This document shows positions 17,958 to 26,860 of a stretch of DNA of 64,000 nt, one piece after another. The DNA lies in assembly GCA_965206355.1 (NCBI GenBank), contig OZ242212.1, positions 186,001 to 250,000 of the forward strand. The letters are read 5' to 3'. Made by a program: the position numbers and the translations under genes. The notes under the pieces are model-generated. The model made no database searches. It was not told the origin of the DNA and saw only the letters and a list, made by a program, of their open reading frames with translations. How positions within the stretch are numbered: position 1 is the first letter of the stretch; the number at the start of each line of letters is the position of its first letter. Source of the stretch: Spongiihabitans sp965206355 (GTDB lineage: Bacteria > Pseudomonadota > Gammaproteobacteria > Arenicellales > Poriferihabitantaceae).

Positions 17958-19673
17958 TCAAACCTTATTGTCTTTTTTCAGTGCGCGGGTTGGTTTGGAC
18001 GGCGCAATATCATCCGGCTTGACATTATACAAACGCATCAAATCGGTCATTAAACTTGAGAACACCGGCGCGGCAACATCACCACCATAGTAAAGTTTTC
18101 CTCTCGGATCGTCGATAGCAACCACCATCACAAACTTTGGCTCGGTTAGCGGTGCCAATCCTGCGAACAGAGAGATGTAGTGTTTATTGTCATAACTGCC
18201 ATTGATTAACTTATGCGTGGTTCCGGTTTTTCCGCCGACACGATAACGTGCCACTCGTGCCTTGTGTGCAGTGCCTTGCGGTGTCGCAACCTGCTCCAGC
18301 ATGGCACGAATATGCGCAACGGTGTCCGCACTAAAAACCCGCTGACCGCTTGCGCGATATTCAGATGCTCGGCGTTCCAACGTGACTGGCAACAACATGC
18401 CGTCCGTGGCAAACACCGTGTATGCTCGCGCCAGTTGCAGGAGTGTGGTGGAAAAGCCGTAGCCATATGACAGTGCGGCATGTTCAAGTTTGCGCGTACG
18501 TTTTGTTAATACCCCTGAAATTTCTCCGGGCAGTGTTGCGGCGCGCACGCCAAATCCAACATCCCTGAAGGTGTTGTATAAATCATCAAGCGGCAACCGC
18601 AATGCCAATTTGGCCGTACCGACATTGCTCGAATGAACAACCACATCAAATACTGATATCTCACCGTAATTATGCACATCGCGTATAGTATGACCCGGAA
18701 GTTGATAGTAGCCGGGGGCAGTATCAATCAGCGTATCCGCATCCACCTCACCGCTTTCCAATGCCATGGCAATGGTAAAGGGTTTCACCGTTGATCCCGG
18801 TTCAAGAATATCGGTTACGGTGCGGTTGCGAAATACGCCTGTGGTGATTGAACTACGATTATTAGGATTAAACTGGGGCGCGTTGACCATGGCAATGATT
18901 TCCCCACTCGGAATTTCAAGTACAACGACACCACCACCAGAAGCATCGTGTTGACTGATGGCAGATTCAAGATAACGACTTGCCAGCGACTGCACCCGCT
19001 GATCAATGCTAATCACCAAATCCTTGCCGTGCCGAACTTGCCGGATACTTTCCACGCTTTCCACATAATGACCGGCTAAATCTTTAAGCAAGCGTGTGCG
19101 ACCTTCCTGACCGCTCAATTCCGCATCGAAAGTACGTTCTAAACCTTCCTGCCCATGCTCATCAATATCGGTAAAGCCGATTAAATGTGCGCTTACCGGA
19201 CCTCCAGGATAATAACGCTTATATTCCCTACGTACTTCTACACCCGGAATTTTCATCGTCATAACCTGCTCTACAACTGCTGGTGGCATCCGTCTTTTAA
19301 TATACATAAAGCCTGCATCCGCAAACTTTTCACATTTTTTCTGTAGCTTCTTTCTGGACATATCCATCTTTTCCACCAGCGGCTGCCACAACGCCGCTTC
19401 CTTGCAAAACACCCGCGGTTCTGCCACAACAGAATCGACTGGCGTACTGATTGACAACACCTGCCCATTACGATCAAGGATTCGTCCGCGTTGCGGGAAC
19501 ACTTTGACTTCCCTGAGATAACGTTTATCGCCCTGAATCCGTAATTTTTCATTATCCGCAGTCTGCAACTGCACGACCCGCAAGGCGAGTACGCCAAAGG
19601 CAACCATCACCAGTGCCAACACCATATACTGCCGCCAGATTGGCGGTGCTTTTGCGCTTGTACTTCTTACCAC
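17958..19673 (-). CDS. ftsI: Septal peptidoglycan transpeptidase FtsI (PBP3)
   Basis: Class B penicillin-binding protein (571 residues) that crosslinks septal peptidoglycan in the periplasm, partner of FtsW. One N-terminal membrane anchor (YMVLALVMVAFGVLALRVV, about residues 16-34) is followed by the pedestal domain with RGRILDRNG. The transpeptidase motifs are complete: STVK in EPGSTVKPF near residue 300, SSN in VVHSSNVGTAKLAL, and KTGT in GGKTGTTHKL. Start is a GTG six bases after the ftsL stop. Expected target of beta-lactams. Confidence 0.96.
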   Translation of the reverse strand: MVRSTSAKAPPIWRQYMVLALVMVAFGVLALRVVQLQTADNEKLRIQGDKRYLREVKVFPQRGRILDRNGQVLSISTPVDSVVAEPRVFCKEAALWQPLVEKMDMSRKKLQKKCEKFADAGFMYIKRRMPPAVVEQVMTMKIPGVEVRREYKRYYPGGPVSAHLIGFTDIDEHGQEGLERTFDAELSGQEGRTRLLKDLAGHYVESVESIRQVRHGKDLVISIDQRVQSLASRYLESAISQHDASGGGVVVLEIPSGEIIAMVNAPQFNPNNRSSITTGVFRNRTVTDILEPGSTVKPFTIAMALESGEVDADTLIDTAPGYYQLPGHTIRDVHNYGEISVFDVVVHSSNVGTAKLALRLPLDDLYNTFRDVGFGVRAATLPGEISGVLTKRTRKLEHAALSYGYGFSTTLLQLARAYTVFATDGMLLPVTLERRASEYRASGQRVFSADTVAHIRAMLEQVATPQGTAHKARVARYRVGGKTGTTHKLINGSYDNKHYISLFAGLAPLTEPKFVMVVAIDDPRGKLYYGGDVAAPVFSSLMTDLMRLYNVKPDDIAPSKPTRALKKDNKV

Positions 19674-19678
19674 TGCCG

Positions 19679-19972
19679 CTACCTGTTAAAATGATTGTTC
19701 AATTGCAGTCCTTGCAGTTGCACAGTAACAATTTGTGCTGATGGTGGTGCTAACATCCCCAATCGATTACCCGCCTCATCAGCAATATTATGTTTCGTCG
19801 TCCATGCTCCTTTCTCCAGCATTAGCCTGCCCCACTCGGATTGCAAATGATTGCGTTGATTCTCCAGCTCTTGTAGCGCAATAAATGACAGCCGATTTTC
19901 GTGCCGAACAGTCACCACCAACAGCGCACTGATCAGCACCAAAATCAACATAAAGGTAGCCCTTGTATTCAT
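19679..19972 (-). CDS. ftsL: Cell division protein FtsL
   Basis: A 97-residue bitopic protein. A very short N-terminus leads into a hydrophobic segment at about residues 6-22 (TFMLILVLISALLVVTV), followed by a coiled-coil periplasmic part (ELENQRNHLQSEWGRLMLEKGAW). This is the FtsL architecture, which forms the FtsQLB complex that activates FtsWI. Sequence identity in this family is low, so the assignment rests on topology plus its position between rsmH and ftsI, where ftsL is always found. Confidence 0.9.
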   Translation of the reverse strand: MNTRATFMLILVLISALLVVTVRHENRLSFIALQELENQRNHLQSEWGRLMLEKGAWTTKHNIADEAGNRLGMLAPPSAQIVTVQLQGLQLNNHFNR

Positions 19973-19999
19973 AAGTTTGACCGTTTTGATTGTTCCGCC

Positions 20000-20932
20000 T
20001 TATGCCACCTTCTGAGCAACCCGCATCACCGCGCTTCTCGCTCTGGGATTTTGCTTGACTTCAGCCACTCCCGGCTTTATCGGTTTCCCGACCAATCGCA
20101 AGCGCGGCTTCAGCATGTCATAGGTCACTGGCAGATCGTGGGGATAGGGATCACCTCTGCTCTGGCTACGAAAAAACTGCTTCACCAGCCGATCCTCAAG
20201 AGAATGAAAACTAATCGCCACCAGACAGCCTCCAACAGCCAGCGCATCCACAGCCAATGGCAAGACCAATTCGATTTCGCGTAGCTCATGATTGACCGCA
20301 ATACGAATCGCCTGAAAGGTTCGAGTCGCCGGGTGTTTACCTTTTTCCCGCGTAGGCACCGCATCGCAGACCAGTCGAGTCAATTCAGCAGTAGAGTTAA
20401 TTTCACTTTGCAGCAGGGTCTGTTTAATTTTTCTGGCAATTCTGCGGGCAAACCGCTCTTCCCCAAACACTTTCAGGACACGAATCAGCTCGCTTTCCTC
20501 AACCTGTTGTATCCAGCTCGCCGCACTCACTCCGACACTTCGATCCATACGCATATCAAGGGGTCCGTCATGACTGAAACTAAAACCTCTGGTAGCATCG
20601 TCAAGCTGTGGCGAGGACACTCCAAAATCAAACAACATCGCATCCACCTTCCCGATCAAATCACGCTCTCCCAGAATCTGTTGCAATCTGGAAAAAGGCG
20701 CATGCACAATTTCAATACGATCCTCACCCTGCCATTCTGATAGCGCCTGTGTAATCGCATCCTGATCGCGGTCAATCACAATCAGGCGGGCATGACGGGA
20801 AAGCGCCCGAAAAATCGCTCGGCAATGGCCACCACGACCATAAGTTGCATCGACCACGACTTGACTGTCGACAAGGTTTAATGCCTGCACCGCCTCTGGC
20901 AACAACACCGGAATATGCGCTGATGCCTCCAT
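20000..20932 (-). CDS. rsmH: 16S rRNA m4C1402 methyltransferase RsmH (MraW)
   Basis: SAM-dependent methyltransferase (310 residues) that N4-methylates C1402 in the ribosomal P site. The N-terminal HIPVLLPEAVQAL, the SAM loop VDATYGRGGHCRAI, and DFGVSSPQLDDATRGFSF are hallmarks. RTFQAIRIAVNHEL and ISFHSLEDRLVKQFF follow, also typical. Length is normal. It starts six bases after mraZ. Confidence 0.97.
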   Translation of the reverse strand: MEASAHIPVLLPEAVQALNLVDSQVVVDATYGRGGHCRAIFRALSRHARLIVIDRDQDAITQALSEWQGEDRIEIVHAPFSRLQQILGERDLIGKVDAMLFDFGVSSPQLDDATRGFSFSHDGPLDMRMDRSVGVSAASWIQQVEESELIRVLKVFGEERFARRIARKIKQTLLQSEINSTAELTRLVCDAVPTREKGKHPATRTFQAIRIAVNHELREIELVLPLAVDALAVGGCLVAISFHSLEDRLVKQFFRSQSRGDPYPHDLPVTYDMLKPRLRLVGKPIKPGVAEVKQNPRARSAVMRVAQKVA

Positions 20933-20937
20933 ACTGA

Positions 20938-21396
20938 CTACAACGACAGTTGTTCCATCTCAATAGACAGATTTTCCATATCCATATCTTCCTGTAACCA
21001 CTGACTGCGGCGCGCCTTCCACAAGTCATTACTCCAAATCTCAAACTTATTTCCTTGACCAACAAGAAACACCGCTTTCGTCATCATCGCAAACTCCCGC
21101 AATGGTGCTGGCAACAATATTCTACCGCTACCATCCATTTCCACATCACTGGCATAACCCAATAAAAACCGTTTCAACCTTTGATGGTTGGCATCAAAAC
21201 TGGGCAATGCCACAATTTTCTGCTCAACCGACTCCCATTCATCCAAAGGATATAACCACAGGCAGTGCTCTTTGGTATTATTCACCGTCACCACCATTTT
21301 GCCGCCACAACGCTGCATCAGCTCAGTGCGAAAGCAACTCGGAATAGCCAACCTCCCCTTGCTATCAAGATTTAATGTGTTTGCGCCGCGGATCAT
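20938..21396 (-). CDS. mraZ: Transcriptional regulator MraZ
   Basis: A 152-residue DNA-binding protein with two AbrB-like (SpoVT) domains, known in E. coli to repress its own dcw promoter by binding TGGGN repeats. I chose the ATG at 21396 because it yields the family start MIRGANTLNLDSKGRLAIPS; the open frame continues 27 codons upstream across the promoter and operator, which cannot be coding. The two DxKGR/DxSGR-type turns (DSKGRLAIP and DGSGRILLP) are visible near residues 11 and 85. First gene of the cluster. Confidence 0.95.
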   Translation of the reverse strand: MIRGANTLNLDSKGRLAIPSCFRTELMQRCGGKMVVTVNNTKEHCLWLYPLDEWESVEQKIVALPSFDANHQRLKRFLLGYASDVEMDGSGRILLPAPLREFAMMTKAVFLVGQGNKFEIWSNDLWKARRSQWLQEDMDMENLSIEMEQLSL

Positions 21397-21423
21397 GGAC
21401 TTATAATGTTTAGATAATGAGAA

Positions 21424-21440
21424 TCCCCACAATTCCCCAC
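21424..21440 (-). promoter_or_regulatory. Two MraZ-binding boxes (TGGGG repeats)
   Basis: On the minus strand GTGGGGA occurs twice with a 10-base period (21434-21440 and 21424-21430), directly after the predicted -10 element and 28 bases before the mraZ start. E. coli MraZ binds direct TGGGN repeats with five-base spacers at the same place, so this is the likely autoregulatory operator. A third box in the same phase is not evident. Confidence 0.75.
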
Positions 21441-21448
21441 TTTTCAAC

Positions 21449-21477
21449 ACCATATAGACAAGCGCATACCCTGTCAA
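21449..21477 (-). promoter_or_regulatory. Predicted sigma-70 promoter of the dcw cluster
   Basis: Minus strand: a perfect -35 TTGACA (21472-21477), a 17-base spacer and a -10 TATGGT (21449-21454), placed just upstream of the MraZ boxes. The whole arrangement parallels the mra promoter of E. coli. The downstream genes are tightly packed to ftsZ, so this promoter probably drives most of the cluster, with possible internal promoters before ftsZ. Confidence 0.75.
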
Positions 21478-21636
21478 GAAGAAAATAAGTGTTTTAGCGC
21501 ATAAAAACCGTTGTTTTTCAAGAAAAGCCCAGCATTTTTACCATATAAATCTAAAGTAGATTCTAGGTTAATACGCTAACAGTTTATTATTAAAAACAAA
21601 CACTCTTGTGCAACACGGATCAGAGTGCAAAAGACA

Positions 21637-22674
21637 TTATCCTTGTTCGTTGCGTCTATATTTCTGCGGATTCACTCCGGTCCAATTACGAAACGCCCGA
21701 GAAAAAGCGGACAGTTCAGAATAACCCAGGTTGTAAGCTATTTCGGTCAGCGGCATATCAGCATCGTTCAGATAATGCAGTGCCAGCTCGCGACGAGCGG
21801 CACGCAACAAATCCGGAAACAGCAGGTGTTGCGCTTTAAGCCGTTTATGGAAAACAGCATCAGACAACCCGAGCACTTCAGCGATTTCTGACAGTGTTGG
21901 CAATTTGTCACCGAGATGCAACTTAATCTGGTTGCGGACAACCGTCGCCATATCCTCCAAGTCACCGACCAGTGTGCAACGTGATTCCAGAAAAGCAGCG
22001 ACCATCGAAAACAAATACGGGTCATGACTGGGCATGCGTGCGTCAAGATCACGATGACGGAATGCGAAGGCGTTGGTTCTGCGACCGAAACGTACTGGCG
22101 CACCGAAATACATTTCGTGGTCATGAGCACTGTCGGGACGATCATGTTCAAAGCGAATTTCCAACGGAGACCAATCTTCACCCAGCGCGACCTTGAATAT
22201 GTTATGGAACATACCAAGCGAAAGTTCCGCATCCTGTCGTCGATTCTGGATTCTCGGATCATGAATATAATAGCTCAACCAAAGAATATCGTTATCCTGA
22301 ATCAGATCGAAGCTGGTTTGTTCCTGATGGGCGGGAAAATATTTTTTCATGTCGCGCAACGCGGCAGACAAGGTTGGAGAGCTGATTGCGGCATAGCCGA
22401 TCGCCCCCAGATATTTTGGCGCGAAGCCCTGACCAAATTCTAACCCAATATTGTCATTACCCGTGGTTTTGGCGGCAACATCAAACAAGGCACAGTACTG
22501 TTTGAGATTGATTGCGTTAATCGGGCTGCTGATGTCGGTTTCGTGAATGCCGACCTGGTCGAAAATGACATCAACATCCCCATGGTTGCGTTCGATCAAA
22601 TCGACGACACCCGTTGCGGCTGATGCCAGCACTTTGGACGGTGCCAGATTAAACCCACTGAGTTGTTTCGTCAT
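21637..22674 (-). CDS. AraC-family transcriptional regulator
   Basis: A 345-residue regulator with an N-terminal ligand/dimerisation domain of the arabinose-binding-like (OruR-type) group and a C-terminal double helix-turn-helix. The HTH part includes LSEIAEVLGLSDAVFHKRL near residue 265 and the signature LTEIAYNLGYSELSAFSRAFRNWTG near the end. The ATG at 22674 has a GGAGA ribosome site; 23 upstream codons in frame are ignored. It is divergent from the ABC importer and microcompartment operon, a placement typical of a local activator sensing the operon's substrate. The ligand is unknown; an amine or amino alcohol is my inference from the neighbouring genes. Confidence 0.85.
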   Translation of the reverse strand: MTKQLSGFNLAPSKVLASAATGVVDLIERNHGDVDVIFDQVGIHETDISSPINAINLKQYCALFDVAAKTTGNDNIGLEFGQGFAPKYLGAIGYAAISSPTLSAALRDMKKYFPAHQEQTSFDLIQDNDILWLSYYIHDPRIQNRRQDAELSLGMFHNIFKVALGEDWSPLEIRFEHDRPDSAHDHEMYFGAPVRFGRRTNAFAFRHRDLDARMPSHDPYLFSMVAAFLESRCTLVGDLEDMATVVRNQIKLHLGDKLPTLSEIAEVLGLSDAVFHKRLKAQHLLFPDLLRAARRELALHYLNDADMPLTEIAYNLGYSELSAFSRAFRNWTGVNPQKYRRNEQG

Positions 22675-22894
22675 AAGGTTGTCTCCACAGAAATATTTTA
22701 CAAATCTTGAGTCCGTATAAACGATATTAACACTTATTAGCACCTCAAGGTTTAGCGGTTCACATACATCCCCCTCAATTTCGCGTTGCTAACTGTTAAA
22801 CTTCCTGAATCTGATGTCAAGCAAACTCACGAAATTCTAAAAATACTCTGTCTTCATCACTTTTGACCGACATTATCTGTATTTGGAGGAAAAC
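22675..22894. promoter_or_regulatory. Divergent control region of regulator and importer/BMC operon
   Basis: This 220-base intergenic segment must hold promoters for both directions. An inverted pair, AATTTCGCG at 22777-22785 and CACGAAATT at 22828-22836 (8 of 9 positions complementary), is the only symmetric element I see and could be an operator. A GGAGGA ribosome site lies just before the substrate-binding protein start. No clear sigma-54 promoter or CRP site was recognised. Confidence 0.35.
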
Positions 22895-24028
22895 ATGAAA
22901 CTTACTAGACGACAATTCTCACACTCTCTGCTCAGTAGCGTAGGGCTCGTTGCCCTTGGATCAGTCGGGCGTGCGCTGGCAGCGCGTAACGACGAAATGA
23001 ACATACTTTGCTGGGAAGGCTATAACTCAGATGAAGTGCTGGCACCATTCCGTGCCGCTAATCCGGGGGCCAGGGTACGCGCTGAAAGTGGAACTTCGGA
23101 CCCCGATATGATTAACAAGTTACGAGCTGGCGAAATCAAGGTCTGGGACCTTATCAATGTCAACCAGCCCTGGGCACGCGAGCAGCTTTACCCCGGCAAC
23201 CTAATCAAACCACTCGATAAAAGTCGCTTTATGCCCTATTTCGAGAATATGCTACCGAACTTTGCCAAACCTTATCCTCTTGCCTTTGCCGATGATGGCA
23301 ATCTGATTGGTATGCCACAACGCTTCGGTCCATTCAGTTTCGTGGTCAACACCGATAAGATTAGTCGAGAAATGGCAGAGAATCAGGGCTGGAATCTGTT
23401 TCTTGATACGGCTATGAAAAATCGTTTCGGTGTTCTGACTTATGACAATTGGAATATCATTCACATGTGCCTGACTGGCGGTTTAAACCCGTTCAAAGCA
23501 CTCGGTGAACATGCGCTAGACATCTTCACGGACACGGCAAAAGCCATATTCTCCAGTGCCAAACTGTTGACTGACGATCTGGTTGCTATGAACACCGCGC
23601 TGATTAACGGTGAAATTGATGCCTATTTTACTGGTGGCACCTACACCGCTTCGCCGGCCCGGCTGGATGGCGCAACCAATATTCGTGCAATTACACCCAA
23701 TTCCGGTCCGGTTGATGGCAAAGGCGGTGTGGTTTGGATTGAGCTGACCTCACTGGTGAACAACCCCGATCCCTCCAGTTTGGCTGAAGACTTCCTCGAA
23801 TTTGTCCAGCAACCCGATATATGCAAGGCAGTCGCTTTTTCCGAGGGTACCTACAATCCGATTAGCCAGATGGGCAACCCTAGGGTAATGGCAAAATTTA
23901 ATGCTGATGAACTGAATGCCATTCAATGGGAAAGTTTGCCAGAAGAGATGTCCCGATCCCTCGACTATCAAGTGGTTCCGTCTTACGACAAGTTAAACGA
24001 GATTTACAACATCGCCAAGCGCAACTGA
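22895..24028 (+). CDS. ABC importer substrate-binding protein, polyamine (PotD/PotF) type
   Basis: A 377-residue periplasmic binding protein. The N-terminus has a twin-arginine-like signal (KLTRRQFSHSLLSS, then a hydrophobic stretch ending in ALA), suggesting Tat export. The mature start MNILCWEGYNSDEVLAPF is typical of spermidine/putrescine-type binding proteins, where the W-E-G-Y segment lines the pocket. Start chosen at the ATG preceded by TTGGAGGAAAAC, 12 bases inside the longer frame. It is the first gene of a run that includes its own ATPase and two permeases, then the microcompartment genes. Substrate is inferred to be an amine or amino alcohol such as aminoacetone or 1-amino-2-propanol. 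Confidence 0.88.
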   Translation: MKLTRRQFSHSLLSSVGLVALGSVGRALAARNDEMNILCWEGYNSDEVLAPFRAANPGARVRAESGTSDPDMINKLRAGEIKVWDLINVNQPWAREQLYPGNLIKPLDKSRFMPYFENMLPNFAKPYPLAFADDGNLIGMPQRFGPFSFVVNTDKISREMAENQGWNLFLDTAMKNRFGVLTYDNWNIIHMCLTGGLNPFKALGEHALDIFTDTAKAIFSSAKLLTDDLVAMNTALINGEIDAYFTGGTYTASPARLDGATNIRAITPNSGPVDGKGGVVWIELTSLVNNPDPSSLAEDFLEFVQQPDICKAVAFSEGTYNPISQMGNPRVMAKFNADELNAIQWESLPEEMSRSLDYQVVPSYDKLNEIYNIAKRN

Positions 24029-24090
24029 TGATTATTAAGCCCAGTTCCATGCCCTGTGTCGGGGTTGTCCCCATCGGCAACTAATTCGCC

Positions 24091-25176
24091 ATGTCTTGCG
24101 AACCCATTCTGCGCCTTGAAAAGGTCAGCAAGCGTTTCGGTAACTTCGCGGCAATACACCAGATCAGTCTTGATATTTACGAGGGCGAATTTTTCACCAT
24201 TGTTGGACCGTCGGGTAGCGGCAAATCGACTCTGATCCGGTTGCTGGTCGGCATGGACGAAATTACTGAGGGCAGGATTTGGCTACGAGACCAACGCATT
24301 GACGAGATGCAGGCAAATCATCGACCGACCTGCATGGTGTTTCAGTCGCTCGCACTGTTTCCTCACATGAGTGTCGGGCAGAATATCGAATTTCCGCTGA
24401 AGGTCCGGGGTAAGAGCGAACCTGAACGACAGCAACGAGCATTTGAATTGTTGGTGTTGTTGCGCCTGTCAAAGGACTTCTATCACAAGCGCATCAGCCA
24501 ATGCTCTGGCGGCGAACAACAACGGGTTGCGCTGGCTCGGGCACTGGCATTTGATCCGGAAATTCTGTTTTTTGATGAACCATTATCAGCACTCGATTAT
24601 CGGCTACGTAAAACACTTGAAAAGGAACTCAAGGATTTACATACGCGCACGGGTAAAACGTTTGTCTATATCACTCATAGTCTGGAGGAGGCTATGGTGA
24701 TGTCAGATCGGATCGCAATTATGAAATCCGGACAATTCGAACAGATTGCAGTGGCCGATGAAATCTATTCACGACCGATCAGCCGCTTTGTTGCCGAATT
24801 TATGGGTGAGGTAAACCTGTTTGACATAGAAGGTTTGGCAGATGGCGGATTACGCAGCGACAACATTGAAATTCAGTTTGCTGGTCAAACAGCCAAATCA
24901 GAAATTTCGTTGCCCCAGGGTGAGCATAATCTGCTGATGGTAAGACCGGAGTTTGTCCGCTTTCTGTCCTCGGGAAAAACTGCGGATTTTATCGTGCGTG
25001 GCATTCTACGAGCCGAATACGCGCTGGGTTCACGCATGCAATATGAGGTCGAAGCAGCCGATGGCAAATGTCTGACCATAGAGTGTCTGCGTCAGGACAG
25101 ATACCACGGTGCCATCGGAGATTTGGTTGCACTCGGTTGGGATGTCAAACATGCTCACATAATCAGGGAAACATAG
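24091..25176 (+). CDS. ABC importer ATPase, PotA type
   Basis: A 361-residue ATPase of the spermidine/putrescine/iron importer class. Walker A GPSGSGKST near residue 40, the ABC signature as CSGGEQQRVALARAL, Walker B ILFFDEPLSALD and the switch histidine in VYITHSLEEAM are all intact. A C-terminal TOBE-type regulatory domain begins near residue 245. It follows the binding-protein gene after 62 bases, which hold a small GGGGTTGTCCCC hairpin, and its stop overlaps the GTG of the next permease by one base. Confidence 0.93.
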   Translation: MSCEPILRLEKVSKRFGNFAAIHQISLDIYEGEFFTIVGPSGSGKSTLIRLLVGMDEITEGRIWLRDQRIDEMQANHRPTCMVFQSLALFPHMSVGQNIEFPLKVRGKSEPERQQRAFELLVLLRLSKDFYHKRISQCSGGEQQRVALARALAFDPEILFFDEPLSALDYRLRKTLEKELKDLHTRTGKTFVYITHSLEEAMVMSDRIAIMKSGQFEQIAVADEIYSRPISRFVAEFMGEVNLFDIEGLADGGLRSDNIEIQFAGQTAKSEISLPQGEHNLLMVRPEFVRFLSSGKTADFIVRGILRAEYALGSRMQYEVEAADGKCLTIECLRQDRYHGAIGDLVALGWDVKHAHIIRET

Positions 25177-26030
25177 TGGAACGTTTACATCAGCGACTCG
25201 GTTTTTTAAGCGCATTACCGATAATGATAATGCTGACTTTGAGTTTCCTGGCGCCATTGATAGTGGTTGCCACCTTCTCGGTTATGCCACGTAAGGTTTT
25301 TAGCCTGATGCAACTGCCCGACTTCTTCGCCTATGCGGTGTTCTTCCAACAAGGCTATTACAAGTCCCTGCTCTGGTCACTGGGTATGGCACTGGCTTCG
25401 ACCGTCATTCTCTTCATAATTAGCTGGCCACTGGCCTACGGCATGGCAAAAGTATTCAAGCGTTTCACGCTTGTTATCACTATTGCGGTGGTGAGCAGTC
25501 TGTTCGTTTCTGAAAATATTCGTCTTTTTGGCTGGGTGCTGACACTGATGAAAGGGGGACTGATTGAGGGTTATGTGCGTAGCTGGACAGGTGGTGGTTT
25601 TGACAGTCCGCTTTATAATGTTCCGATCATCGTATTCGGGCTGGTTTATGTCTATTTTCCTTTCATGCTTTTCCCGATGGCCCAGGGCATATCCATGGTT
25701 CCCGATGATGTCCGACATGCTGCCGCCGATCTGGGTGCTTCGCGGTGGCGCATTTTTCGAGAAATCGATTTACCCCTGTCTGCACCCGGCATTGTTGTCG
25801 GCTCACTGTTAAGTTTTGTGCTTGCCACTGGCGCATTGATCGAAAGTAAGCTACTCGGCGGTCAAACTATCATTGTGATAGCCGATGAAATAGAGACCGC
25901 ATTTACTTACGGACAGGATTGGCCACTCGGATCAGCACTATCAATGATTTTAATTCTGATTATTGGTGGCCTGGCAATGTTTGGTATTTCACGGGTGAAC
26001 CTAGATGCCATCATGGGAAGAAAACGCTGA
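25176..26030 (+). CDS. ABC importer permease, PotB type
   Basis: A 284-residue inner-membrane permease with about six helices. The BPD-transport EAA loop appears as HAAADLGASRWRIFREIDLPLSAPGI near residue 185. I start it at the GTG at 25176, which overlaps the ATPase stop and gives VERLHQRLGFLSALP; the longer frame inside potA is spurious. Forms a heterodimeric channel with the next gene product. Confidence 0.9.
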   Translation: MERLHQRLGFLSALPIMIMLTLSFLAPLIVVATFSVMPRKVFSLMQLPDFFAYAVFFQQGYYKSLLWSLGMALASTVILFIISWPLAYGMAKVFKRFTLVITIAVVSSLFVSENIRLFGWVLTLMKGGLIEGYVRSWTGGGFDSPLYNVPIIVFGLVYVYFPFMLFPMAQGISMVPDDVRHAAADLGASRWRIFREIDLPLSAPGIVVGSLLSFVLATGALIESKLLGGQTIIVIADEIETAFTYGQDWPLGSALSMILILIIGGLAMFGISRVNLDAIMGRKR

Positions 26031-26842
26031 TGAAACCGACCCGTGTGATATCCATCGCGCTCTATATTTATGGCATTCTGACGATTGTTTTTCTCTACCT
26101 GCCGCTGATTTCAGTCGCTTTTGCCTCAATTTCCAAAGCACGTTATCTGACATTTCCTATCATACGCTATTCAACGACATGGTATGGGCGCGCACTGGAA
26201 AGTGCCACTGTCGCCGACATTGTCATAACCTCGCTTAAAGTTGCACTGATTGTAACCCTCATTTCCATGATAGTTGGCTTTTTCGCGGCACTGGCCTTTG
26301 CACGTTATCAGTGGCGTTTCAGAGCATCGTTTCAAAAACTGATCTTGCTGCCGATCTTTTTTCCTCAGACGGTGTTGGGATTGGCACTTTTAATCTGGTT
26401 CAACTCTGTTGGCATTATTCCAAGCTGGAAGACCGCAGTCATTGCACACCTGATTTGGATCGCCCCGATAGCAACGCTGATTATTGCCATCCGCGCCTAT
26501 TCCTTTGACCCAGCACTTGAGGAAGCAGCCCGCGATATGGGGGCATCAACCTGGACTATACTTTGCCAAGTGACCCTGCCATTGCTTATGCCTGGCATGG
26601 TCTCGGCCGGATTGTTTTCATTTCTGCTTAGCTGGAGCAACTTCCCGCTGTCGCTATTTACTACCGGTGCGGATTCGACCTTGCCAGAATGGTTGTATGC
26701 CAAGATGGTTTCCGGCTATTCGCCATTGGTACCCACAGTGGGGGTACTTTCTGTGCTGGCATCACTTTTCATTATCGTCCTGGCTTTTTTGATTTTATGG
26801 CAGGTTCGTTCAGCTAAACAAAAACACCCTGTTGAGGGTTGA
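26030..26842 (+). CDS. ABC importer permease, PotC type
   Basis: A 270-residue inner-membrane permease, second half of the channel. EAA loop: EEAARDMGASTWTILCQVTLPLLMPGM near residue 165. The ATG at 26030 overlaps the preceding stop as TGATG. The stop is only 18 bases before the dehydrogenase gene, so the importer and the microcompartment genes are probably one transcript. Confidence 0.9.
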   Translation: MKPTRVISIALYIYGILTIVFLYLPLISVAFASISKARYLTFPIIRYSTTWYGRALESATVADIVITSLKVALIVTLISMIVGFFAALAFARYQWRFRASFQKLILLPIFFPQTVLGLALLIWFNSVGIIPSWKTAVIAHLIWIAPIATLIIAIRAYSFDPALEEAARDMGASTWTILCQVTLPLLMPGMVSAGLFSFLLSWSNFPLSLFTTGADSTLPEWLYAKMVSGYSPLVPTVGVLSVLASLFIIVLAFLILWQVRSAKQKHPVEG

Positions 26843-26860
26843 AATTACCGAGGAAATATT

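Noticed and set aside
21397..21477. Longer N-terminus for MraZ
   Set aside because: It would translate the dcw promoter and MraZ boxes; the ATG at 21396 gives the conserved start.
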